Below are positions 1 through 10,684 of a stretch of DNA of 64,000 bases, in pieces. Numbering within the stretch: the first letter of the stretch is position 1; each line of letters opens with the position of its first letter. Under the pieces are notes generated by a model. It saw nothing but the letters and a program-made list of their open reading frames with translations. It searched no databases and was not told the origin of the DNA. The DNA lies in the NCBI GenBank assembly GCA_015146655.1, contig VKHL01000052.1, forward strand, positions 1 to 64,000, given 5' to 3'. The translations under genes were made by a program, and so were the position numbers. Origin of the DNA: Ochromonas danica (taxonomy: Eukaryota > Sar > Chrysophyceae > Chromulinales > Chromulinaceae).

Positions 1-867
1 TGTGTCGAACAAAAAACGTTGCGTTGAAAAACTAAGTAAACTAAAGGGAAAGTGGTGGTCGTTTTGGGGGTTGGAGTTTATTGTATTGTAGTGTATTGTA
101 GTGTATGTTACTATCTAGTATCTCTTACTACTACACTAAGAGATAGGATAGTCTTCTCCAAGTAACAATTAATTCAAGTTAAAATGAATGTTTATTTTGT
201 GTTATGATGGTTGGTTCTTGAGCAACTTTGGAAAACGAATAGATCACTCTTATCTATATTTGTGATCGTGTGATAGAGAGGTAGATAGGAGGTGAAGGCT
301 TACTATTGTGTTATTAGTGAGTACTTGGGCTATGAAAGGTATACTGTAGACAGAGTGCCATGAAAGAGCGCGTTTATGCTGTTTTCGGTCTTCGGATTTT
401 CGTGGTTTATCTCTTTTTCTCTTGAATGTAATGCAATGCAAAGTAATCTCATTCATTGTAATGCTGTTGCTTTAGATGTCCTCTATTAACAACAATGTAA
501 TGCTCCCTTTATATCTGACATTCCTAAATGATTTCTTTATATTAAAATATTTACAAATATACTTCTTCTTCTTCTACTAATAATAATAATAATAACAATA
601 ACACCCACTATAAACATATTTAATTATAATTCTTATTGATCTAGAGTAGTTACATATCCATGGATATTAGGTTTCACCCCACACTACCCTCATCTGTTAT
701 GTTATGTTAACAGGGCCTGCCTGCGTTAACTTACCATCACCATCCACCAACAAGTAGTTAGATGCATGGTAGTGCTACTGAAGCACTACTACCACTGCCC
801 TGGTGTGTCAACGCAGATGGGCTACAGGGGGAGCGGGAGGGGGAGGAGGAGGAGAGGGTAGCTAGTA
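1..867. other. intergenic, 3' side of the next gene
   Basis: I see no supportable gene here. The stretch is AT-rich with short TAG/TGT and AAT runs. Open frames are short and lack recognisable protein character. Confidence 0.5.
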
Positions 868-3660
868 TCACCTCCTATTCAAGTCATCCTCCTCTGTCTT
901 CTCATCGTGGTAAAGGCAGTCATCACTACCGAGGAGGAGATCGAACCATGGTGCTGGGCAACAGGTAGCAATCTCTCTACCCAGTAAAACTCCTCCTCCT
1001 CCTCCTCCTCCTGGCCCATCACTACCTTTGATAGTGAAGAAGAACGGGTCAATCTCTACTTGTTGGACTTCATCAGCCAACGACCTTACCACTACCTCCT
1101 CCTGCACCTCCTCTTTCACTACCTCCAACGCCTCTGTTTGCACTTCTTTGTCTTCTGTCTCCATACCAGGTGGTGGTGTTACCCCATCAGGTGGTGATGG
1201 TTTGGGTGATTCCTTCTGCTTCTTCATGGCAAGAGATTGCTTAGTACGAGGAGACAATTGTATGAGACGAGGAGACTCCATCTCTCCTCCTCCTCCTCCT
1301 CCTCCACCACCTCCTCCTGCTACACTATCACTACCGTTCTGAATATCTAAGAGCGATGAGGATGATCGAAGTTCCTTCTCATCTTCATGAAACATTCGAA
1401 GAAGTGGATGGCTAGGACTAGGACTAGCATGAGGACTAGGACTGTGGTGGTGGTAGCTGTGCTTGTTGTTGCTGTTAGTAGTCTTGGTAGGGGAAGGGGT
1501 AGAGCTAATCAATTCCTGTAGCTTCTTATACTTCGCCTTTCTCTCCTTGGCATCATCTTCTACCTTATAGGCTATAGCATCATAGACTTCATCAGATGGC
1601 AGTCTTCGTCGATGACCACGAATGACAAGAGAGTCTAAAGAATCATTATCCTCGTTACCATTACCATCGAGAAGTTGAGATACTTGATGGACTAGTGGGT
1701 CATCCTCTCCTCCTCCTCCTCCTGCTACACCTCCTCCTCCTCCTCCTTCGTCAGAATGACCTTTCTTACGTAATGCTCGTATTTGACCAATGTGATGATG
1801 ATGGTTTTGTTTGGATTCCATAGCTTTCATTCGCATGATTTCATCGTGTTGTTTCATGTGTTGGAGGATCTCATCTCGACTATAATGACCTTTAGCTCGT
1901 TGATCACGTAATCGTTTGTATTCTTCTTGCTATAGATAGAGAACACAATGATGATAATAACAATAATAATATGTTAGTCAATATAGCACACACGCATACA
2001 CACATACAGTACATAGGCGCACACACAGACACAACACACAGGGTACAAACAGTACACACACAAATAGATACGCACACATACACACACAGTACATAGACAT
2101 GCACACACACTCACATACACACACACACACGAAGCACACAGTACACGGTGCACACACAGACACATACACACATACAGAATACACATACAGTGCTAACAGT
2201 CTGCAGCACATGATACGATAGGGTAACATGAGAATAGATCGTCTCACCTTGGCTCGTTCTTCTTCAGCTAACAATCTCTTGGCCTTAGCAAGCATGCGAA
2301 GGTAGAGAGGCTGGTGAGATCTGCCACTACCTCCTCCTCCTCCTCCTCTCTTGGTCTTCTTCCCTCCTGCTCCTCCTGCTACACTAGACTTCTCAGACCT
2401 TCTCATAATATCTAGAATCTCCTCTGCTTCATGACTGTGATCTAATCCCAGTGATTTGTGACTACTGCGTGACTCCATACTATTAGTAGGAGCACTACTA
2501 GCAGGCGTAGCAGCAGCAGGAGGAGGAGGGGAAGATCCTAGACTATGTCGTCTATTCTTCTTCATACCATAACTCCTCATTGTTGACTTGTTGGAAGGCT
2601 TATGACCAACAATAGGAGGCAAGGAGATGGTAGGCTCCCCTGCTCCTCCTCCTCCTGCTATTGCTCTGCTATCTGAAGCATCAGAAGAAGAAGAGTGCTT
2701 GTTATTAGCTAGTAGATGAGACTTCTTCTCTTTCACAAGAAGAGAAGAAGAAGAGGTCTTCTCTTTCTGTTGTCGAGAGGAGAGTTTAGCTTGTATAGCA
2801 GTGGTAGCAGTCTCCGCCTCCTGCACCATCTGGTCGAGAGAGATCCTGTGCAGTGTTGCCGTTGCTACCGTTGCCTTGGAGGCAGGGCTACTGTGATGAC
2901 TATGGTTGTTGAGAGTATTGCTGGGATAGTGGTCAGGCTGTGGTTGAAGAGGAGATAAGGTGGAGGAGGTGGTGGTGGTAGTGGTAGTGACGGAAGGAGT
3001 AGCAGCAGGAGGAGTGGTGATAGTAGTAGAAGAGTCAACTGCTGAAGTGACATCTCCATCTCCATCTCCATCTACCCCACCTCCTCCTACTACTACTACT
3101 TCTTCTTCTTCCAGAGGTCTGTTATGGACAGGCTGGAAAGGTGTAGTTCTCATAGGCGAAGGGACTGCTTGCTCAGAGACCATACGAGAAGAACTCACTA
3201 GCTCCCCCTCCCCCATAGCCTCCTCCTCGAGTAGTGAAGTTGGCATTCCTTCTCCTCCTGCTCCACCACCTCCTCCTGCTGCTACTACCCCTTCACTTTC
3301 TACAGGTTGTTGTTCACTTCCTATTGCTACATCTTCTTCACTCCCTCGGAAAGGTCCTTCAGGTTGTTGTTGTTCAAGTGGAGGGGCGAAGGCGAAGGCA
3401 TCCTCGGGTAGCATCGCTGTGGGTAGTAGCCGTTGCTCTCCCTGCTCCACCTCCTGCTCCACCTCCACCTCCTGCTCCTGCGGCTGTTGTCTCTCTCTCA
3501 CGGTAGTAACTTCATAGCCTTCATCTTCACTAAAAGTGTCTTCTATATGGTCAGTGACAGTGTCCAGGATATTCTCAAAGTCTTCTCCTTCTCCTTCTCC
3601 TCCTCCTCCTCCTCCTCCTGCTACTTCTGCAATTACTTCTTCTTCACCTATCTTGTTCAT
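868..3660 (-). CDS. low-complexity acidic/coiled-coil protein, unknown function
   Basis: Two exons, 3660-2248 and 1929-868, are joined by a 318-bp intron with donor AAG|GTGAGA and acceptor TATAG|CAA, in phase 0. The product is about 824 aa. The N-terminal half is acidic, with Gly, Glu-Gln, Ser and Thr runs. The splice junction falls inside a basic helical segment (LAEEERAKQEEYKRLRDQRA), which is the most protein-like part and probably a coiled coil. The C-terminus has His, Ser, Pro and Gly runs. No catalytic motif or known domain was recognised. The start is the first in-frame ATG after upstream stops. Continuity of frame across the intron and the charged helix support a real gene. Its function cannot be inferred. 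Confidence 0.7.
1978..2190. repeat. CA/CACACA-rich microsatellite inside an intron
   Basis: Imperfect CA-rich repeats (ACACAC, ACATAC, GCACAC) fill most of the intron of the gene at 868-3660. Read on the minus strand they form a long TG-rich open stretch, which makes the intron look falsely coding. Confidence 0.8.
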
Positions 3661-4446
3661 CTTCTCTCATTAATGAGAGAATAATAAACTACTGACTAAT
3701 ACAGTTCACTTACTACTGTTGACTCGTTAGTAATTCACTTACTCTGTCACTGCCGAATAGCACCGTTACCCCTCAGCAAACAACGCGTTACTCCCAAGAA
3801 AAAACATGAACCAAACTAACGCGTTCGTCCAAAAAACACGAACCAGAAGCAAATATCCATATTATGGATATTATGGTGAAAACTGAAAATCTCTCTAATC
3901 GTGGACATTTGGAGGCTCTTCTTGAGTCGAGGTGGTATGAGGTGGTATGAGGTGGTTTTATGGTCAGATGATGAATACCATTAGTTTCTCTGCGATATTA
4001 TCTTGCGAGAGATTGATGAGAAGAGTTTAAGTAGAGAGTATTCTCTCATCAAGATCCACCTAGGAGATTCCTACATTTGCTATCATTATGACAACACGCT
4101 TCCTCGTAAAGCATGCCTCCAGCTCGTAATAGCTAGACTATATATCTATATGAAGTAAGTGAAAGCTAATATACCTTTGATTCCATCTATTAAGAGTCAC
4201 GTATCTCAGTTTCTAATGAACCATCATAGTCAAAGGATTCCTGGTTGTTACCCTCCTCTATCTCACCCTAGTAGCTCACTTAGTCTAGCTCAAATGCTCA
4301 GGGAACGTAAGCACTCATATGAAAGCCGCTATCATCGTCGGCTCGTTCGATTGTCTGTAAAAATACTCTGGTTTAGGGTTAGCTTAGTAATAGCTAAGTT
4401 AGCATTAACTGGGGACTAGCGAGAAAATCCAACTGGTCAAAAGGGC
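3661..4446. other. intergenic, promoter side of the upstream gene
   Basis: No gene is supported. It holds a short direct repeat of about 10 bp (GAGGTGGTAT, about three copies near 3930-3957). It separates the 5' end of the low-complexity gene from the 3' end of the NTPase gene. Confidence 0.5.
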
Positions 4447-6330
4447 CTACAGTTCGATAATTCTGGCAAGTAAACTCGCATTGTTGTGTTCTCCGAACTT
4501 TAGTAGCGATCGTTTCTGCACAAAATCTTTGACAGAACCAGTCACATTTTCCGCAAAGGGACTCACATACGTTAAAATCACGCTTGGATCATGCGGGTTC
4601 GCTGCTAGTCGCTTCTGGATGAGTGACCATTCTCGCTTTGATCCAGTGTCTTGTGACGCATCATCCACTTTTTTGCAGTAACTCTTGGATAAAAGCACCA
4701 CTATTTTGTTCCTTCCCTGTTTGTTCACTTGTTCCGTTTCCCAGTTCTCAATGTTGGAAACCACTTGCGACATGTATGCTCGCGAATCAGGATCACTCGA
4801 GCATACAACGATCGCGGCGGATCTCAGATATTCCACAGTCGCAAGCAACTGCTTCGTATCACCCGCTTCGGAATGGGAGATAAATACACTGGGGATACAC
4901 TTTGCTAACAGCAAGTATACTGCAGGGGAGTAGAGAGTCACCGAGTCAGATCCAATATATGTTAATAGTTTGTTCCTAACAAACTCATTGACATTGCCTT
5001 GAAACCCTCCTCCAATTTTGGCATGAGCGCGAGATATCTGCAGCACAGGCAGATTGAACGGATCAAACTTCCCAAAATGTTCGATTTGAGCAAAGAAAGG
5101 CTTCAGCAATTCTGTCATTTCCTCCGTAATGGCTGAGGGGTTAAATTCAACTAGCACCGACGCATCCTTAGTATGGCGCCATGCTTCTAAGGTTCTTATG
5201 CGCCCTCCACATACACTGTGGATACGTGAAACATCCAACATTAAGGATTTACGATGGACTAGTTCATCATCACGTAGTCCTTCGTTTTTCCATAAACGCA
5301 TAACATACTCCTGAATGGCTACGTTGGAATGATTCGCCAGATCTGCGCTTGCAATCCAATCTAAATAAATAATGCGAAAATGCTGCATGCGGGTTGCAAA
5401 ATAGTCTATGTATTGCCGTGGCCGTTGGAAGCCAACGATACTTTCTTGAGTCAGTTTCGTGGTATTCAGGGAGGGGCGATCTTTATCATCATTGATAGAA
5501 CAAAGATATTCTCTATCTTCCGTTGTTAACTTCACCCGTGGTGCAAGAAACGAGCTACTGCCACTCAAGAAGACAGCAGCATTGTATGAAGTTATGCACG
5601 AATGTAAATATTTCCAATCGTATTGATTCTTGTATCTCTCTTGCGCCTCGTCAAGAAAGATACCAAGTGATATCCGTGACGCTTCCACAATGGCAAGGAC
5701 AACATTTATATGTGTATCTTCAGGAATAATCTTGTCCGGAAAAAACGAATTGATCATGTATATTAACAGTTTACGTATATCACCGGTATCACTGAGCGTA
5801 TCACTATCTGCATACATGCTGATGAACTTTGGCAGTAATTGCCCGGTCACGAGTGTCGTGGTCTGGAGAAGGGCGCTTTTTCCGACTCCTCTTGGACCAA
5901 TAAAAAAGAACCCACTGTGGTTCGAATGTATTGCTGATGGGTGACCTTCCGCATACATCGCTTTTTGGAACGCTTTGCGAAAGATATTGCGATAGGCTTC
6001 GTGCACATGGGACGACGGGCCATGAAACATCAACTGTTTGTTTAAATATAACACGCAGTTTTGAGGAAGATCTTCCAATTCCTTCATAAAGTCGAACGCT
6101 GTACTAATGAACTCGTCTTCGTCACAATTGATGATTGCCTGTTCTGTTCTTTTCCGAGAACTTTCCAAAATTTTCGATTCTTGTTCGCTAAATACATTGT
6201 TATCCTCTTCGCGAAAATATCTTCCAAGAAAAATCTTTTGTGTGGATCTCCTTGCCAATTGCATGGGAGGAAAGACACTCGCCATGGAAGACAACGCTCT
6301 CCTCCTTGCACGGAAACCACCTCGAATCAT
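4447..6330 (-). CDS. P-loop NTPase with C-terminal TIR/SEFIR-like domain
   Basis: Intronless, 627 aa. Residues 1-40 are rich in Arg and Ser with few acids and could be a mitochondrial targeting peptide. A P-loop NTPase domain follows: Walker A GPRGVGKS at 145-152, Walker B LGIFLDEAQ at about 222-230, and a sensor-like AVFLSGSSS at about 253-260. This order fits AAA+/STAND-type ATPases. The last 150 residues begin with VFISHS at about 482 and continue through alternating beta/alpha segments (AIVVCSS, NKIVVLLSKSY, SKREW). That layout resembles TIR or SEFIR domains, but the match is by eye. NTPase plus TIR is an architecture of signalling and immune switches; here the role is inference. The codon use looks less AT-biased than neighbouring genes and there is no intron, so horizontal origin or retroposition is possible. 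The NTPase call is firm, the C-terminal call is not. Confidence 0.75.
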   Translation of the reverse strand: MIRGGFRARRRALSSMASVFPPMQLARRSTQKIFLGRYFREEDNNVFSEQESKILESSRKRTEQAIINCDEDEFISTAFDFMKELEDLPQNCVLYLNKQLMFHGPSSHVHEAYRNIFRKAFQKAMYAEGHPSAIHSNHSGFFFIGPRGVGKSALLQTTTLVTGQLLPKFISMYADSDTLSDTGDIRKLLIYMINSFFPDKIIPEDTHINVVLAIVEASRISLGIFLDEAQERYKNQYDWKYLHSCITSYNAAVFLSGSSSFLAPRVKLTTEDREYLCSINDDKDRPSLNTTKLTQESIVGFQRPRQYIDYFATRMQHFRIIYLDWIASADLANHSNVAIQEYVMRLWKNEGLRDDELVHRKSLMLDVSRIHSVCGGRIRTLEAWRHTKDASVLVEFNPSAITEEMTELLKPFFAQIEHFGKFDPFNLPVLQISRAHAKIGGGFQGNVNEFVRNKLLTYIGSDSVTLYSPAVYLLLAKCIPSVFISHSEAGDTKQLLATVEYLRSAAIVVCSSDPDSRAYMSQVVSNIENWETEQVNKQGRNKIVVLLSKSYCKKVDDASQDTGSKREWSLIQKRLAANPHDPSVILTYVSPFAENVTGSVKDFVQKRSLLKFGEHNNASLLARIIEL

Positions 6331-6986
6331 GATTATATAAACAAAAATGCTGACTCAAGACCCCTAGAAACATAAATCAAAATTCGTGGAACAAGATAAT
6401 AAGATCGACTCGAGAAATTGAAATTAAAATCAATTTCTTCTCAGCGGTGCCTGCTGTGTCCCTTCCTGTGTTTGCCTAACGAACACGAAAAGAGCGTAAA
6501 AGTCTGATTTTTAGCTGCATAAATGGTCTTTTCGGATTGAAATCTGCCGGTCATGGGAGAAAAGTCATAAAAAGTGTTATATACGCTTGTTGATGTAAAA
6601 TGGAAAATATATTATAGAAGAAGCAAAACCAGCATGTAATATATCTTATCATTTAATAAAGGTTCACGTAATTTTGCTGGTAGCTTTGTCAAGAGTGCGT
6701 TTTATATATATATATCTGTCTCCCTCTCTCTCTGTTTGTATGGCGATCAACTTAAAAATAATATATCAGCATCCTCGTCATCATTATCGTCATCATCATC
6801 TTCATTGTTATCGCCATTATGATCATCATCCATCCTAACTCTTGTATCAGCTTTGCCACTAGGGAAATGCAACAAAATTCACTGCTTTTTGAATTTATGA
6901 TCCACTTTATTCTTGTTTCTCTCCCTGGCTCTTCTTCTATAAATGTTTCCTGGTTGCATTGGATGTGTTGAAAATATTGCTTCAAT
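6331..6986. other. intergenic, 5' of NTPase gene and 3' of F-box gene
   Basis: No gene is supported. It has a short TA repeat near 6701-6715 and a CATCAT-type run near 6775-6835. Confidence 0.5.
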
Positions 6987-8129
6987 CTAGAGATGAAGCT
7001 TAAATAAAGTCTTGTCCCTGCACTTCCTTCCCATCCTTTGTAAGTCAGTAGGTGCAGGAGGATAGACAGTGACATCTGATCCATGTAAATTCCAAATTAA
7101 TTCTCCTAATAAATGAGCAGAAGTTGGCACAGAAGGAACAAGATCAGCAGATAGTAATGCGATGCCCAAAACATCAGCTCGAGATATGCATAGGTAGAAG
7201 TCATCCGCTCCTTGAACACCAATAGCTTCACCTGGTTGACGTTGATGCTTGCCACGAAATAGCAAGCGCACCTGACCACCAAGGCAAGGAACAGCATGGG
7301 GTAATTGGAAAGTTTGTACATTAAAGTTATTTTCCACAGTATAGAATGGTGAAGTATATGATACACCTTCATACAGATCTACTGCCGCATGTCGATATTG
7401 TGGGGGAAGATCTGTCATCGTCATAGAAGAAAAGGGTTGTGGTTGAGAAGAAGGTGAGATCACTTGCAAAGCAACTTCTTTTGGGGCATAGGTTGGCTCA
7501 TTTGGATGGAAGAAAGCACGATATGGTAAGATGAAGAAGCCGGTCAATAGAGAGAGCGTACTCTTTAGATTTAAAGTCAAGAATTCTATGGAATTCTCGC
7601 TAGGATTTGGTGCACTTGACCAATAACATGAACGCCCAGTGGCACATCCACAAATGCTCTGTTGAGAAAATGCACTGTTATGCGTGACATGAAAGAGGTT
7701 ATAGAGGATATAGCATCGAGAATCTTTCAATATGTTTAAAGGACTTTCTTGTACTCGATCAATAGAAGAAGCGTCAAGGACACCCTTAACGAGCATATCC
7801 AAGGGAATTTCTTTCTGACAGATACGTTGTTGTAGTTCTTTGTAAATAGAACGAGCAGAATGAATGCGAATTGGTGGGAAAATATAACTAGAGGAGGAGG
7901 GGGAGGAGGAAGAGGTAGTTGTAATATTAGTAGAAGCATTAGTAGTAGAGGAGGACGAGGAGAAAAAGTGTTCCAGGAGGTATTGTTGGGGAAAATCAGA
8001 TTGATGAATCAAATCATGAAAATAATGAGCCACCAACTCTAACTTAGAAAGATCTTTTAATCCCAGATAGGTCAAGATATGAGATTGACAATCAATAGGT
8101 AATCTTGTTGTAAAAGCTTGTTGAGACAT
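6987..8129 (-). CDS. F-box protein, At4g00755-like
   Basis: Single exon, 380 aa. An F-box lies at about residues 9-50 (LPIDCQSHILTYLGLKDLSK and following). A Ser/Thr/Asn low-complexity linker comes next. The C-terminal half resembles the plant F-box protein At4g00755: a C-x-R-SYWSS-type start, a segment corresponding to YRAFFHPNEPTYAPKEV, a TSPFYTVENN-type stretch, then GGQVRLLFRGKHQRQ and a FYLCISRADVLG-type end. F-box proteins link substrates to SKP1-CUL1 ubiquitin ligases; the substrate here is unknown. The start follows an upstream stop and is the first Met before the F-box. The family assignment comes from remembered sequence pattern, without a search. Confidence 0.8.
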   Translation of the reverse strand: MSQQAFTTRLPIDCQSHILTYLGLKDLSKLELVAHYFHDLIHQSDFPQQYLLEHFFSSSSSTTNASTNITTTSSSSPSSSSYIFPPIRIHSARSIYKELQQRICQKEIPLDMLVKGVLDASSIDRVQESPLNILKDSRCYILYNLFHVTHNSAFSQQSICGCATGRSCYWSSAPNPSENSIEFLTLNLKSTLSLLTGFFILPYRAFFHPNEPTYAPKEVALQVISPSSQPQPFSSMTMTDLPPQYRHAAVDLYEGVSYTSPFYTVENNFNVQTFQLPHAVPCLGGQVRLLFRGKHQRQPGEAIGVQGADDFYLCISRADVLGIALLSADLVPSVPTSAHLLGELIWNLHGSDVTVYPPAPTDLQRMGRKCRDKTLFKLHL

Positions 8130-8500
8130 AACTTATCGGCTATCTTGTCTCTCTCAATCATCTTCAAAGAATGATGGTGCACTTCCCTCCTCAATCAGTG
8201 AGAGGATGAACATGTTGGATGTATCAGTAAGAGGATGAATTATGGAGTTAAAACTTACAATGCCCCCAGTTCAAGCCAAAGATAGGTTTATAAGTAGGAA
8301 AAGGAGGGTTTGGCTGTGAAGGAGTTTGAAGTTCAGCGCTCACATGCGCACGGCAAAGCGAAAGGTTGGCCAGAACAAAGCGGTGAAGTCGCGAAGTTGA
8401 TTGAAGTCGCACCATATTGTTGTGAAATAAGTTCTGTTAAACTGCACTAAAGATTCATTCAACACAGTGTGATAGAGAGAGAGAGAGATAGTCATTCATC
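8130..8500. other. divergent promoter region
   Basis: Lies between the F-box gene (minus) and the small gene at 8501 (plus). It holds a GA run just before the latter's ATG. No further feature is visible. Confidence 0.5.
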
Positions 8501-8974
8501 ATGAAGAACGAAGATGACACAAATGATGATAGCACCAGTAGATCCACTTCTTCCCAGGTTGTGCCCTTGCTATTAGTCCCACTATCCACAACAGAAAGAG
8601 AAATGGTTAAAAAGATGTGCAAAGTGGCTGATCATATTGTACACGATGGCCATCATCACTCTACCAGACGATCCTCGGCTTCTCTTCTTCCTCTCTTTGA
8701 TGCCAACTTTGTCAGGCAATCAAGAAATGAAAGGTTTGCTTGGTTTCGAAGGCAATGTGAATATGAGAGAATTGCAGCCATGGTCCTAGCCAGTACAAGC
8801 AAGAGTCCTCATAGCACCATTGCTGCTATCACTACAACTGCTGGTTGTCAACAAGAGCAACCTGAAGAAGAACGAGTTGATCATACAAGAAGATATGATC
8901 TCGCATTCTTCTTACGCAATGTCTTCTCTATCCTCTTACATATTTTAATCATGATTTTCACTGGGTTATCATGA
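8501..8974 (+). CDS. small protein with C-terminal membrane anchor, unknown
   Basis: 157 aa, single exon. It starts with a polar Asp/Ser/Thr-rich segment. The middle part is basic (NERFAWFRRQCEYERIAAM) and looks helical. The last 20 or so residues are strongly hydrophobic (FSILLHILIMIFTGLS), ending right after the membrane segment, as in tail-anchored proteins. No domain was recognised. A preceding GA-rich leader and the position facing the F-box gene fit a real transcript, but length alone does not prove coding. Confidence 0.5.
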   Translation: MKNEDDTNDDSTSRSTSSQVVPLLLVPLSTTEREMVKKMCKVADHIVHDGHHHSTRRSSASLLPLFDANFVRQSRNERFAWFRRQCEYERIAAMVLASTSKSPHSTIAAITTTAGCQQEQPEEERVDHTRRYDLAFFLRNVFSILLHILIMIFTGLS

Positions 8975-9360
8975 TATCATGGTTTCAAAACGAACAGAAT
9001 CATACTACTTGGAGCACAGTATGATATAATATAGAGCGTCTTTTTTATATAGTAATACATGAGCGCATTTTATAGAGTGCATAAAATCAGTATTTGATTT
9101 GCTAACTTGGTCGTGGTCTGACCCTACCCGTACTGCATTAGTTCAGGTGTTGTTGGCCAGCTAAATGTACTGTAGATCCGCACCATCTGCCACTGTGGTA
9201 GAATTGGTTGGTGTAGTAACAATGCGTCGCGTTTCTTGTACGTGTGGTCTTTTAGTTACTTGTGTCTGCAAAATAGTGATAGTTCCTCTCGGGTGCGTTA
9301 AGTTTGTTAGTTAGTGTAATATATTTATTACCTTCAGTCAAGCTAATTTGTTTTTGTTGC
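8975..9360. other. intergenic between converging genes
   Basis: 3' sides of the small gene (plus) and the lipase (minus). AT-rich; no gene or repeat is seen. Confidence 0.5.
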
Positions 9361-10358
9361 TTAGTCATGTTGTTTCTTGTTGTTATATCCTGGTAAGGAG
9401 GAAGAGACTACCGTCTCACAAGACAGGTAGATCCCAAGATATGTCATGTGATCGTCCAAGCTTAGCACGTACCACTGATCCGAGCAACTTTCATCTTCAA
9501 AGCCATGACAAGCTTTTATGGAAGATGAATTTGCTTGATACCATTCACCTAATCATCATGTTGATGGTTATCATGACATCACAACAAAAAGGTGATATGT
9601 AGCATAATACCTGATATATGCTCATAAAACTCTTGCCAAGGTACGTGTGGCACAACATCCCTATGAAAAGTGACTCTGACTCGATTTTCAATAATCGAAG
9701 AGGCGTATTGAGCAAATGATAAGCTGCCTACTCGAGGAGAGCCAAAGGTCATCAGACGTACCAAAGTATTGGGTAGTTTGGACTGGATTAGATCAAGTGC
9801 TGTTAGAGTCGCTAAAGCAGCCCCGAGTGAATGGCCAGTTACCATAACATCATAATCACTGTGCTCCCTTAGTAGCGACCGGACTTGACATAAGACGATT
9901 GGAAACACATCTTGCTCCGCCAGATAGAACCCTTGATGAACTTCACATCCTTGACATGGTGGATAAGGCACAAGGATTGTATCAAAATCATTTAACCAAT
10001 CAATTAAGGAAGTAGTTCCTCGAAAGGCAATATAAATCATCTTTTGAGATGGAATGAACCCTATTAATCCTTGAACATCAAAGGCTTTAGAGAAAATAGG
10101 ATAAACTGGTTGAAAATCATGTAAATATCCTTGATAACTGCGATTTAAATAGCTTTCAACAGGACAATAAGTGACTGCAGAGAGTCGTACAGAGGTATTT
10201 CCTAGGGTCCAATCAAATCCTTTGTCATCATACATATGATTATGATTGGGATCATTCGCCACTAAAGGGGATGAGTAGCAGAGAGAAGGAAGAAGCGAAG
10301 AAGACTGAAAGATGATGAAGAAAGAGAGCACCTCGAGTATCTTCATTAGACAATTCAT
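9361..10358 (-). CDS. secreted class 3 (fungal-type) lipase
   Basis: Two exons, 10358-9611 and 9548-9361, 311 aa. The 62-bp intron has donor CAG|GTATTA and acceptor ATTAG|GTGAA, phase 1. A hydrophobic signal peptide follows the chosen Met (MNCLMKILEVLSFFIIF); in-frame Mets also lie at 10409 and 10346. Lipase features run in order: the YIAFRGT segment, the nucleophile elbow GHSLG, SPRVG, and DVVPHVPW with the catalytic Asp. The second exon completes the family pattern HISGEWY and supplies DHMTYLG with the likely catalytic His. Cys pairs at CQGCEV and CHGFEDESC suggest an extracellular or lumenal enzyme. The reaction expected is hydrolysis of acylglycerols. The spliced model restores the full family fold, which supports the intron strongly. 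Confidence 0.85.
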
Positions 10359-10684
10359 TTCTCTTACCAGCTGCTCAGTTTGGATGATCTCAACGAGGGA
10401 CTCCCACAATCCCTTTCTCTCTGTGTGCCTCTCAAGTGAAACTCCGAAAATACCAAAGAACGAAAAAGCAGATTATCTTAGAAGTTAAGCTTATGACAAC
10501 ATTCGTGTATAGTCCAATGAACCTAGTATAGTTGAATCAATGCTAGCGTGACTCCATCGTCTTTGGCATCTCATTCGAAAGCTTAATTCCCACCTAACTT
10601 CCTTCATCTTTCTTCTCTCTCGTTATCTCTCTTATCTAACGTTTGACCATTCTGAAAGGCCGGTAGACTGGACAGATCGGTGTT
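10359..10684. other. intergenic between lipase promoter and PheRS 3' end
   Basis: Short spacer with CT-rich runs near 10600-10640. No gene is seen. Confidence 0.5.

Noticed and set aside
1904-2186. Cys/Val-rich minus-strand frames
   Set aside because: They are the CA-rich intron microsatellite read on the TG strand.
4159-4419. Plus-strand frame of 86 codons
   Set aside because: No conserved character, and it sits in the spacer between two minus-strand genes.
9348-9602. Plus-strand open frame
   Set aside because: It is antisense to the second exon and intron of the lipase gene, whose spliced frame restores conserved family residues.
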